A stretch of DNA of 25,104 nt from Ichthyophonus hoferi. Lineage: Eukaryota; Opisthokonta; Ichthyosporea; Ichthyophonida; Ichthyophonidae. Each line of letters begins with the position of its first letter. Position 1 is the stretch's first letter. The notes below the pieces were generated by a model. It worked only from the letters and a program-made list of their open reading frames with translations, searched no databases and had not been told where the DNA came from. Shown piece by piece: positions 1 through 10,943 of this stretch. Position numbers and translations under genes: made by a program. The DNA lies in contig NAOQ01000009.1 of the NCBI GenBank assembly GCA_002751075.1, positions 270,796-295,899 on the forward strand, given 5' to 3'.

Positions 1-124
1 ATATAGGTCACAGGAACGCTACTGATCACCTTTTCTTCCCAACAAGGAGCAATAAAATTTATTCTGCTGGCTTGTCCATTCATATGGGTACTTATGTCAA
101 GACGATCAAAATTGTTTGTTTAGA

Positions 125-352
125 TTACTACCATCATATCATATGACAGAACTGACGACAAATTTACTTTCAATCACTTCACTGATAATACTTATAGTGC
201 AAGCGATCCGGAAGGGCCAACTCCTCTTCCCAGTGGCACTGCAAAACTTTCATTGAAGGTGTTTGTTAGATATGTGGAGGCTATAACGACACCTTATACT
301 GTGACTACTGACCATGATTTCTTCTCCAGTAGGCATTGTTACTACAATACCT
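125..352 (+). other. Unrecognised coding-like stretch without a start codon
   Basis: The stretch is 75 codons open to a stop and richer in G+C than its surroundings. It contains PEGPTPLPSGTAKLSLKVF and RYVEAITTPYTVTT. TTTGTTTAG just before it could be a splice acceptor, and the preceding bases 3-145 are open in another frame. It could be an exon of a gene lying mostly outside the window, or an old inactive copy of something. I recognise no family. Confidence 0.3.
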
Positions 353-587
353 AAAACTGTGACTTATACCATCTTTACTTTTACATTAAGTGTTACTGCA
401 TTTTGCCCAACCTTCCGGCATTTTTTGAAATAGTGGAGCTATTATCTTGTACTACAAGATACGAGGAAGAAAGAATAAAATCGAAAACGCCATTGCGTAG
501 AACCAAATTCCCAGTTCAATACCTCTAGTGCAACAGTACTGTTAATACAAAGACGGATAGCGCAGAAAATGTAATCGACAAATCTCA

Positions 588-590
<3 letters not shown>

Positions 591-628
<38 letters not shown>

Positions 629-629
629 T
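591..629. repeat. (AT)n(GT)n dinucleotide repeat
   Basis: An AT run passes into GTGTGTGTG. It separates the coding-like stretch at the left edge from the minus-strand ORF at 716. Confidence 0.95.
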
Positions 630-715
630 TAACTTAATGCCAATCGAGCATTATGCTATGTTACCGTTTAGGTTAACATTATTAAATTATTGAATTACTT
701 TGACTTGGGTTTAGG

Positions 716-1180
716 CTACAACCAAGCTGTACCCTTCCTGACATCAGTTCCGAATCCAGTCATATGGATTAGGTTGAATGTTGTAAGGTTGATTTTTTCT
801 GTGATATTAGACCACTTTGGTTGAATTTTGCTACAAATCCTCTTGGTTGACGTACGAAAGATTCTTTTAAAATGTGCAGACTGGGCTGCTTTGATTAAGG
901 AAGGCATCACTCTTTTCCTCTTCCTCCTACTACTCCTCCTACTCCTCCTCGTCATCAAGTCGCTCTTAGACCTTATCAGAAGGTTTATTATTTCCCTTTC
1001 AAAACCAGCTAAACCATGGTGGGGTTTCCTGCAATTTTTTATCTCACTCTCAGCTTCAAAAATAAACACAAAATTGTTGATTCTGGTGGTGGACTCACTG
1101 AACGTCAGGCAGGGAATAATTTCTAGGATAGATTTTTCATGGACAACGGCGGAAACGGTATGAAAAAGCGATTACTCGCA
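716..1180 (-). other. Unrecognised open frame, about 155 codons, no ATG near its upstream end
   Basis: The frame is open on the minus strand from about 1180 down to a TAG at 716. Its middle is a very basic run (RRSRRSSRRKRKRV), produced by an imperfect CCT/ACT triplet repeat at 914-957. The parts on either side (GLAGFEREIINLLIRSK; QPKWSNITEKINLTT) are of normal composition. A shorter open frame lies opposite, on the plus strand at 828-1163. No family is recognised. It could be an exon, an old transposon piece or chance. Confidence 0.25.
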
Positions 1181-4100
1181 TGAAGAACCGAAGCATATAT
1201 TTGTAGTAGGTCGCCATTTTGATTATTGTTTGTTTTGTAGCAATAAAGATTTTGCATGTGAAAATAGGACGAGGGAACTCCATTTTATCTGCGAATTTGA
1301 CGGAGTTCAATCAAAACCTTCTCGCCACTTCCCTATCAGGATTATTATTTAGAATAATCCTGTATATGGTTGGTGGGTTTTGAATGCAAATCTATTTGGC
1401 ATTAGATTGTGAATTGCAATTGTCTGGTTATGGTTAAGATCTAAAAAAGATCTGCGATTTTCACGAGTTATTTGTATTTTCATAAAAGTATTTTTTAATA
1501 TTAAAATAAAACAATTATTTGTACCGCTATAAGCGACAGCTCAGTCTTTATTTTTATTTTTAATAAAAAAATGATGCTATTTCCTTATCTGTTCTATGTC
1601 ATGATATATTGTACTAATTAACCACACTGCGCGAAGCTCGATGCTAATTAGACTAATCTACCTGGTCATAATCTGAAACATAGATATAGCGTTCTTAATA
1701 AACAGATTAGAGCGGGAATGTGTATTTAATTGCACGAGAATATAATACCAACGTGACTGGCCATTCAATACAGATGCAACTAGTTAGTCTTCTAGTGAAT
1801 TACCTGGATTACCTACTTCAACTTCTTTAACTACTTACTATAGACATAATATGAAAAATATAACAAAACTTCAATTGGATTACGGAATATAACTTTGTTG
1901 AAACTAATCCATTAAATTCACTTTTGCTATTCAATCCTTTTTTTATTGGATTTTTTTGCTACTAGAAAAAAGAAAAGATGTTTGTTTATATTTAATATTT
2001 GCTGGGAATAATAAGTAAAGACTGTGTCATAGACGAGTAGTTTGGAGAGTCACTTATTGACTTAAATGGGCAACAATCATATAATGCAAGAAACATGATA
2101 ACAATAACAGAGGATAATCTGCCTAGGTACAGTAAAAAACGTAGTTACAACAGACTATATCCAAAAATATATTTGTAAGTAAAATTATGAAGTATTGCTA
2201 TATCATTGAGAGTCACTGGAACTATTTTAAGGTATAGTATGTTATTTTATGTCTATTTATTAATTATCTACTATCAGTCTAAACCAAATTTTCATCTTGA
2301 ACGGATTCTATGGGCCAAGCCGTTAGGTTTATATATATCAGCAGATGCATATCATACTAATAAGTTGATTCTAGGTAATCAATAAAATAGACTAAACATT
2401 TTTGAATGCTCACAGTTTCACAGTCTGGTAAAGACTTTTCTAAAAATAGAGTGGATCAAAGACAGTATAGTCTAATATAATGATTAATCCATACACAACT
2501 TCCCATTTGTGCATGAACTGCTAACTCTATAACAACTTAGTAGGCATACTTAGAAAATCCATTCGAACTAACTATATAGTTGAGACTGATAGTAAGTAAA
2601 TAGTTAGTAGAGAAAAAAATATTATATGTAATACTAACAAATACTGATAACTTCCGATTGTATTATCATTGTCCAGATATGACATTTTAGGGCTCCTCAA
2701 AGAAATCGGATTAACAAAATGATCTAAGGGCCAGTATAAGAGATTTATTTATAATAATTAATTACAACAGCTGAAGAGTTAGGTTATGGAATTAGTAGAA
2801 TTAGGAATAAAGACATCTTTATAAATAATAACACACTACAAAAAAGAATTATGAATTCTTGATAAACGATGGAGAACAGACGGAAGATTAGTCAATAGAT
2901 TCCCAGTGGGGGTGGTATTCAGATGACTTCTGGTAATTCAATGGCATATTGCATATTTCTTATACCAGAGATACCTGGAGACAAAGATAACCAATGCTTG
3001 TAAAATATTATATACATAATCGTATTAATAGACCTTTTGAAGTAACAGTGGAGGTTCTCTAAAACCAGCAAATATAAACTATTTAGCTATGGATCAGTTT
3101 ATAGTTACTATCATAATAGTAAATCCAGTTATGATTGGCCAAATGAATGCATTAGTATGAAAAGTGATAAGGCAAAAAAAAATAGGGGTTTTTGATCCAA
3201 ATGATAAGTTTGACAGTCAAAAATATTTTTTCACGATCAAAAGGAAAGCAAATAAATAGAAATCTTTTACGTATTTTATTGTAGTAAAAAACTATTAGTA
3301 AAATCGGGTTTTCTTGTTATCTGTGATACGTAATACAGTCTAAGAGATTATAATTCTTTTAAAATGAAAGAATAGTTCAAAACTATTTACGTACATATAT
3401 GATTGACGTACAATTTATATCGTGAAACTTGCCATTTGGATCGAAAACCCCCATAATAAGGCAGATAAAGCTAAATATTTGGAAGCATATCAATCTATGA
3501 AAGGTCAAAACGGCATTGGACTGCCATGATATAAGATGCAGCATAGTGGCTAAGATAGTGCCACATCGTATAGGAGCGAAAAATAAAAATATTAGTCTAA
3601 GAAAGAGCCAAAATCACGGAATAGTTTTGCAAGCTGTAAAGTAATGAACCAATTCGGCCATGCGAGTTTTATAGCTTACGTGTCGTGTTATTGATGCTCT
3701 TAAAAAAGATCGGTCTTAATCTTGGCAATTCTCCATATATAGTTTTTGTTGAGATAATAAGCATCTTGTATTAGTTAATTGAATAATTGAATAATATTAT
3801 CAACCGGTAAATCGGGTTGTCAACATATAGTAAGTGGTATGTGAAAACTTCAACTGTAGAGGAAAAGAGTTAAAATGTGCCATTGACGAAATTAGTTAAA
3901 ATATGCCATCCAAATGAGGACATAATAGTATCTGAGTGTCAAGGTAAAATCAAACAATTTTAGTGGGTCTCTGTGACCGTTCCTGGGTTATCTTAGCCAA
4001 TAAGAATCTTACTATTGGTCTTTATTAACAATAATGAATACAACTGAGTGCTAACCACAACTGGTCAGCACGATAAGCAAAGATTGGAAACGGATAGAGA

Positions 4101-4440
4101 AAATGGAAATAGCTAATATGCTTTTTTGCCGCTTATAGAGATGTGGCTACAATCTAAATATGAACTCAGGCTGCCCCGGCTGATAAGAAGTCACTCGTAA
4201 CACCCCCAACTTTGCGTTTGATTGTTTTTGTTTAATTCAACAGCATCATATAATTATCGCATTATTTTTGTATTGTCTAGTTTACCTTTGGTACTTGAAT
4301 AAGATAATTATTGTACAGATCTCTTACTTGTTCAGACATCTGAGAACTGTCTATTAACATTGAATAGTGATACTCGTTATTATTTACATCGTAATATAGT
4401 CCCCACTCCACTATTGATCGCATTGTGAGACCTCTATCAT
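1181..4440. other. AT-rich intergenic DNA, no gene seen
   Basis: There are no long open frames and no convincing splice-linked coding blocks. A few short coding-like scraps (for example near 2300 and 3460) cannot be assigned. 4550-4665 is almost pure A and T with poly(T) runs. Confidence 0.5.
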
Positions 4441-4500
4441 TGGCTAGATCAATTTTAATAGATCATCTTTGATTGTAATTTAACACCAATAGATTGCATT
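4441..4500 (+). repeat. Direct repeat, left copy (60 bp)
   Basis: TGGCTAGATCAATTTTAATA and the bases that follow match 5550-5609 at about 50 of 60 positions without gaps, counted by eye. The similarity stops abruptly at both ends. The two copies bracket about 1.1 kb that includes the signal-peptide ORF. Confidence 0.7.
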
Positions 4501-4988
4501 CTTTTTTTTCTCAAGATTACATATTTAAATAACCAATAATAATAGGAGGTGCTTTATTTTTTTTTTAAGAACGATTAATTTTTTTTTGAAATAATTTATT
4601 TTCATTATCATGTAATCATACTTAAAAAATAAAAATTTTTTTTTTTAATTTTTTTAATTTTTTTGGGAGCATACTGAAATTGTAATAGTAATGGAAATAC
4701 ACCACCCTAATTTAGATAAGGTACAAACTATGGAAAATTAAAATATATTGAGTTGATTGGTAAATACAGAGAGTGGTTGAAACACATGCCAATGTATATT
4801 GGCTATTATATTAGTATACTTCAGCAGGCTTATCTACTTTTAATTAGCATACCTTATTTCCAATATCCGTATCAAGAAAGCACTCTATCTATCTAGATAT
4901 ATTTTTATATACGTACATTGTATTAAGCTAATATATAATCAACGACATAAACTACCAAAAATATGAAAGCATTCACTCTATCACAAAT

Positions 4989-5153
4989 ATGAAGGTATTC
5001 ACTGTCATCATAATCGTATCAGCTGCAATCTTGGCTGTTCGTGCCGTTCCCGTCCCCGGCCCTTGCAGTAATCATGCTCAATATATAGTTATTGACCGCA
5101 GCAAACCTATTCAGGTGCTTTTGCTACCCCTACGTATCGACAGAACCGATTGA
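4989..5153 (+). CDS. Short ORF with a signal peptide; possible secreted protein gene, incomplete model
   Basis: The 54-codon ORF begins with Lys-Val-Phe and a hydrophobic core (TVIIIVSAAILAV), followed by RAVPVPGPC, a typical secretory signal with likely cleavage after Ala near residue 19. The region down to about 5440 is richer in G+C than its surroundings and coding-like, including an open segment near 5334-5438 with a second NPGPC motif. It is therefore either the first exon of a small multi-exon gene or an old, no longer intact copy. A near-duplicate of the start context (AATATGAAAGCATTCACT) lies just upstream at about 4960. I do not recognise the family. No promoter is certain, although TTTTTATATA lies about 80 bp upstream. 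Confidence 0.4.
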   Translation: MKVFTVIIIVSAAILAVRAVPVPGPCSNHAQYIVIDRSKPIQVLLLPLRIDRTD

Positions 5154-5549
5154 GAGTAAAGGAGAAATACATCATAATATCAATATCTTTACAACACCAA
5201 AACCAGGACTTGCAGCCCACACATTCGCCTTCTTTCATCTCCAAGAAAATATTTTAACACTATAGTTTGGTTACTTGATCACCATTTCTACCACACACAA
5301 GGGGATTACCAGTTTGAGTGGGATTGTATGTCTTTGACAATGGTGTATGGTGCTATGCTATTGCACGAGTTTTATCAAACCCAGGACCTTGCCTTTACAC
5401 GCACCAGGTTATTCCAGCTCAAAGCAGCAATACCATGTAGGATGCTACCCTTTTCAATATTATTTTGAATTTTTATTTTGTAGTATTTTTTTTTAGTCTC
5501 GAGTTCGTATAATTGTATTTATACTTAAGAAAATTTTAAATTACGATAA

Positions 5550-5609
5550 TGGCTAGTTCAATGTTGATAGATCATTTTGGATTACCGTTTAACACCAATA
5601 GATTGCACT
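5550..5609 (+). repeat. Direct repeat, right copy (60 bp)
   Basis: This is the partner of 4441-4500, sharing TTTAACACCAATAGATTGCA exactly. Flanks beyond the 60 bp are unrelated. It could be the end of a mobile unit, the scar of a tandem duplication, or a conserved element. Confidence 0.7.
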
Positions 5610-7403
5610 GTTGTCGTAGGCCACAATGTAATAATAAGTGCTAATAATATTAATATTAAATGTTTATAGTTATATAGAGAAATACCTAAATTAATTAATA
5701 AACATTACTGTTTTAACATACCGCTTTTACTATTATCTATTTTGTTTTTCTATATTACAATAGGCAAGTAGGTTATTATAAAGGAATATAAGTATGCTAT
5801 TTAAATGTGAATGAGTTTATATATCTAATCATCATAAAAATGATATAGAAATATAATATATTCATAGCATTGTTTCAGATCCTTTCCACATAATATGCAC
5901 ACACTGAGATATATATAGGATAGTAGATAGATTCATTCAAAACTACAATATATATATATATGCATATATTTATAAAACATATCATACACATAAAACATGC
6001 ACAACCTTTATTATATACTCTATCCTTCTTGCCACTTCCAGAGTCATATCTATAGTTAAATATAAACAGTTAAAGTTTTCATTCATAAAACCATATAGGG
6101 TATGATATAAAAACACTATCATACGTTACATTTTCCAAGATTACCATTGGGTCATGCTCAATAAGGCATCGTAGTTAGTGGTAGGCTTATATTATAATTT
6201 TTGTTTACTGCTCGAGCTCGAGCATATATGGGTGTATGCATTTATAATTATAACCAAGACAATATAGTTAGTGAAGCAGAATAATTAAGGGGATAGGTTG
6301 TAGTAAATGATACTAACGGTATGAGACAATTTGAAGATGTCGGTATCTACCTCTATTCCTATTTTATCTTCCTCTAATTTATCGACGTGTTTTTACCTCT
6401 GGTTGTATATTTTGATATAAGTAAAATGTCGTTCGCCTAAATGGAGTCAAGCCGAATCTCAATCTTTTTTGATAATCGTCATCAATCGATAATGATGTAT
6501 TTCCTGTGTTGAAATAAAATGTGAGCTGTACATGTGTAGATTTCCTGTGACGTTTTCGGTTTGCTCGCTAGAGGAATGGATAGACATAGTTTATTGTGGA
6601 GTGTTTTTTATTAAATAAAGACCAATGGTTATTGGCCGCTATATAAAAGTCATGTGCTGTGAGTTAACCCGTATCCAATCTAATACTAGCACTGCTAGCC
6701 TTCTTTGGTATGTCCAGGGCTTTCATTACCTAAGAGTTTAGTCAATGATAATCCGTGTATCATTGATATGAACCCATTCCTGATTAGTTCAGGATCATTT
6801 TCATTAGCGATGTTATGCTTTCTACAGTTTAAACTATGTGTACAATAATACAGTTACTATGATAATGTAGAAAATTTTGTATAGTAATAATAATAATATA
6901 TATGTTGTGTGGCCTAGTGTATACATTACACGAATACTGGACATGCAATTATTCCAGTTGCTTTTGGCACTCCGGAATCGTAGAACATTGAGAAGTATTC
7001 GATCATACTGTCTGGTTATAAAACATAATAGTATAAACTGATTGGTAAAAGAATATATATACATTACAGCCATTACGGGCCTACAACTACAACGTAAACG
7101 ATTCCAGTGAAGAAAGAAAATTTACAAGTAATTATTTTCTCCTTGTAATATTAAATATTTTAATCGCCTTAGAAATCGGAACCAATCAGCAGTCTTGGAT
7201 CCAGCCAACTAGTTAATTTCTTCTTCTACCATTCACTGTGCTAATTGTATTATAGATAGGGGGAAAGGAGGTATTGATCTTAATATCAATCATAACCAAC
7301 CAGTTTAAATTGTAGACAAAAACGGTTTTATATCAAATAAGGGTTGCACGACAACCGGTAATAACACCTATTTCAACGCCTGGGAGGGTTGCTGAGTTTG
7401 ATA
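5610..7403. other. AT-rich spacer between the repeat-bounded block and the membrane gene
   Basis: The 3'UTR of the minus-strand gene should occupy the right end; a minus-strand ATTAAA at 7158-7163 is a possible signal. A CCAAT-like pair and TATATAAAAG at about 6617-6650 resemble a plus-strand promoter, but no gene follows. A perfect 16-bp palindrome lies at 6209-6224. Confidence 0.45.
6617..6650 (+). promoter_or_regulatory. CCAAT/ATTGG plus TATA-like cluster
   Basis: GACCAATGGTTATTGGC is followed within a few bases by TATATAAAAG. The arrangement looks like a core promoter, yet the first downstream ATG gives only a seven-codon ORF. Function is uncertain. Confidence 0.25.
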
Positions 7404-10400
7404 TTATAATAGATTCTGATTGGTTTGGCTGCATAGATAGATGTGTAGGTGCGTAGAGAGGTAAGCATGGTTAGATAAAGTGGAGAGACAGGTTATAAAT
7501 ATGTTTTATTGCTTTGATATACACTTGGGTGTAGTGTGTAGTATATGTATCTGTATATGTGTTATTACTGGTAGCCGAAATACTGCTTACCTTGACTTGT
7601 GGCAGGATATAGTTAGCAGGAAGAGGGGTAAGAGGAGGAAATAACTAAAAAATACCAGAACTCCTAAGTCAGCTGCATGGAGATGAATAGATAGATAAGT
7701 GTGTATACATTAGTGTTATCATGCCATACTAAATCATAGCTATACTTTACACAGTACCGTTTATTAATCTTTCCTAGGATAATATCAAACATACACCAGA
7801 GAGTAAAATAGGGTGGGTCTTATAAGTATACATAGTCATTTTAATAGTCACTACACACTATGAGAAGCATACCTAACTACTCTACTGTTTAAGTGGGTAA
7901 GGAACGAAGCCGAAAGGAAGATTATTAGAGGTTTTTATGTAGTCTTCCTTATAAAGTTATATAAAGGTCTATGATTTTCACTTTTATTATCTGATTGAAA
8001 TTAGCTACGAACATCCATGATCAATGAGATAATAACTACAATACAGGTTGACATATACACACGTAAATGCACAGTAAATATATACATGAAGGAATTAAAT
8101 GTTATTGCAACTATTATATAGATATATATATATACTGTACGAAGGGTAGAGAGAGATAACAGAGGTTGTATACACATACCTTCTTCTCCCGCCACAGGTA
8201 TTCTAGGCCCTTTAATTGCATAGATTCTTAGCCAGAGATAGAACACATAAACTGCAATCACTCCTACTAATAACCTCCATGTATTTTTTACCTATAGATG
8301 GGTATATGTATATGTGAGTGTGTTTGCATAAATGTATGTAACTAATGGTATGTATGGTAGTATGCATGTAGAAAGAAAAAAAAAGAGAAAAAAGATTAAA
8401 GAAAGAGCAAGAAGAAATAGATAGAGAAAGACTATCCACTCATTAATTTGAATCGCAAATTATCACACATACCATTTTATTGGGGGCCTATCATTGGTCC
8501 CAAGTGCAAGCTATATTTATAATCAAACACTAAAATATAAAAATAATTCCGTAGAGGGTTTGTTTGTACGTACCATGAACTTTACAACAGATCATAATAT
8601 CTATATAAAATATATAGATTAATAAAAGAGTCGAGTCAATATAGGCATATAAATACATATTAAACATACACACATACATACATACATATATATATACATA
8701 TATGCATATATATATATACACACATACACATACATATATATATACAAACATATACATATACACACACGCACACGCACAAATATCACTAACCTGTGAACAC
8801 TCACGGGATGACGCTGGTTGTGAACCGATCCAATCAGCATCGATCATTGGCTAAAGAGAAGGATAGTATCACTAGTGTTAGGATTGAACGTTCCCCAGCA
8901 TAACTAAACCTCTTTCTGTACCTATCATATTGATATATATACTAAGAAGATCCTCTCATTAATTGGCGCACTATCATCACTCCACTTACCTCTTTTTAGC
9001 GTACTCAGATTATCCACTTTTTATTGATGTAAAGAATTAATGAGCTAATTAATTTATTCATTCATTGCCTCATTAGCAAACCCAATGAAATATCTTCTTT
9101 TTCCTTTGACTCAAGATAGGCTATATATAAATATTTGAAAAAATTACCTATTAACGTATCAAATATTCTAATAAGATAATAAAGTCATTAGACTAGTCAA
9201 TCAATACCCATACATTTATAAGCAATAATTAGGGAAACATGCAGTCAATGAGATGTAGATATAAGTGTATTAGTCCATAAAAATCCACCCATAAAAACCT
9301 AATATACATAGCAAACTACAAAATAGCTTAGTGAAGTCATTAAAGTAACCAATCAATAGTAATGCAAATGCAAGCAGTAATTAAAAAGAGATAATAGCAT
9401 ACAAAGATATAACAATCTAGATACCTCGATGTTGATCCATAAAAAACCACCCATTAGAATGACTGTTAGTATACTGATGATGAAAATACTCCAGAACTCC
9501 AAATGAACATCCTATATGGAATAGGATGTATTAGATTGGCTACAAATCATTGCATTGTAGTACAATTATGTGGTGGAAGGAAGTAACGAATAATTGATGT
9601 TGTGTATATGGATATTGGCATTTGTATTAGTATATATATATATGTCAATAGAATCCTTCATGTATGATTATGATATCATATAATTTATTAACATATAACA
9701 TAACATTATAATATAATACAACACAATATATATATATATACACACACACCATAAAGAAAGAAACAGAGCCATATCAGATGGTTACATACCTCCCAATATC
9801 CTGTACTTAATATCCACAAATACATCTTGGTTTTCCCATTCTCCTCAAACACCGTGTCAAAAAAGAAGTGTGATAATCCACCAGCCACACACAGGGCCCA
9901 AATTTGTATGAGCTTGAGGCTTGGCCTGCCTCTTTTCAAGCGATATCGCTTACCATTGATCGGGTTGATTGGGTTTTTTGATCAGTGGAATGTTTGCTTA
10001 CCTTTTTATTTTTATGTCTCTCTCATTCCATACTCAGATAAATAGATAGATAGAGAAATGGGTGATCATAACAACGTCCACATATACATATATGCATAAA
10101 TCCACACATCCAAACACACATTCATATATGCATACATCATACATACATATATACATACATATATGCACATATATATATCATCTCATACCGAACTCGGATT
10201 CGCCAATGTGGGATCATATACAATCTTGAAGGTAATGAGGTAAAACCATATAGGAGCAATGAGTGGAGCTACACATAGTGGATAGAGGAAGGGATCATGG
10301 ACGAGCCACATGACGTTACGCCCTAGGTGTCTACTACCACCTAGTTGACGCGTACACCATTCTATAGCAAGAGGAAATACATAAATAGATACCGAGAACT

Positions 10401-10943
10401 GGATGTAAGAAACAAAACCATATACAGTACTATTAGATAGTAAGTGTTTCAATCTGGAAAGCCTTGCTAGCTATATTAGGCAAGGAGTAGTATCTATTAT
10501 GAGGACAAATATGCACTTATATACACTTATACATTGACTTATAGATTAATATATATGCATGTAAACTAGAGAATATATACATAAAAACACAACATTCATA
10601 CGTACACAAATAACAAGACCTAAAATACACAACCACATGCTTTAAAATAAACCCCAATAAATACACATTATATATACTTATATAAGATTTCCTAAGTAAC
10701 AAACAATAACAAATAATCAATAAATGAAAAATAGCAAATAAATGAAAATGAAAAAAACAAACAATAAAACATCACAACTAAAAAATCAACTGCAATTTTA
10801 CCTGTAAAGGCTCCCATATCAGGCCCAAAGAAACAATTAATGGCAAATACAAACATGTGGGTCGCACTGAACCTTCCCTCAGACACTGTCCTTAGGGCAA
10901 GGCCCAGGCTTAACCCATATCCTAGGTGTGGGATGGGGCCTGG
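7404..10943 (-). CDS. Multi-pass membrane protein of a plant-known family of unknown function; at least 8 exons, first exon not found
   Basis: Exons in transcript order: 10943-10802, 10466-10189, 9948-9790 (5' end could be 9912), 9511-9425, 8850-8791, 8291-8180, 7672-7591, 7428-7404 with stop TAA. All junctions are GT-AG and keep phase (0,1,0,0,0,0,1,2), giving about 314 residues plus an unplaced Met. The protein opens with PGPIPHLGYG and FGPDMGAF. It continues with LVHDPFLYPL, then GLSHFFFDTVFEENGK and WILSTGYW, then hydrophobic segments such as ILTVILMGGFLWI and LLVGVIAVYVFYLWL, and ends with PVAGEEADLGVLVFF. From memory, land plants encode proteins starting MPGPGPH and carrying FGPDIGSF, SHFFLDHLFEENG, WILSTGWW and VGEEADLGVLVF in this order. 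The His/Asp pattern (PH, TH, GPD, HDP, SHxxxD) recalls bacterial membrane metal-dependent hydrolases; that link is inference. No function is known to me. Confidence 0.85.
8473..8487 (-). other. Possible 15-nt microexon in the membrane-protein gene
   Basis: Between the exons at 8791-8850 and 8180-8291 lies a phase-0 segment encoding five residues (APNKM). It is bounded by CCAATGATAG upstream and a strong donor GTATGTG downstream. Including or skipping it keeps the frame. Nothing in the sequence decides whether it is used. Confidence 0.3.
8660..8778. repeat. ACAT/AT/AC microsatellite in a membrane-gene intron
   Basis: Mixed ATAC, TATA and ACAC units sit directly downstream (in minus-strand sense) of exon 8791-8850. 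Open frames here are repeat artefacts. Confidence 0.9.
9182..9300 (-). repeat. Diverged duplicate of the 3' end of a membrane-gene exon and its following intron
   Basis: On the minus strand ATGGGTGGATTTTTATGG near 9300-9274 repeats the end of exon 9425-9511 (ATGGGTGGTTTTTTATGG). The downstream intron words (AAGTCATTA, CAATCAATA, AGCAATAATTA on the plus strand) recur about 152-162 bp away from their originals at 9334-9383. The donor position is altered in the copy. Confidence 0.6.
10081..10180. repeat. ATAC/AT microsatellite in a membrane-gene intron
   Basis: Degenerate ACATATAC units lie just downstream (in minus-strand sense) of exon 10189-10466, in the intron that ends at exon 9790-9948. 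Confidence 0.85.

Noticed and set aside
2280-3540. Short scraps resembling copia integrase and reverse transcriptase edges (near 2300 and 3460)
   Set aside because: The resemblance covers only a few residues each, without the spacing evidence seen at 24922. It is too weak to call even as a fossil.
5551-5646. 31-codon ORF ending in a cluster of four cysteines
   Set aside because: It starts inside the 60-bp direct repeat, has no signal peptide and is short enough to be chance in this composition.
8530-8847. 105-codon minus-strand frame
   Set aside because: Only its first 20 codons or so are an exon of the membrane gene; the rest runs through a donor into microsatellite.
9827-10045. Plus-strand 72-codon frame
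   Set aside because: It is antisense to the SHFFFD exon, whose minus-strand reading has clear family motifs.
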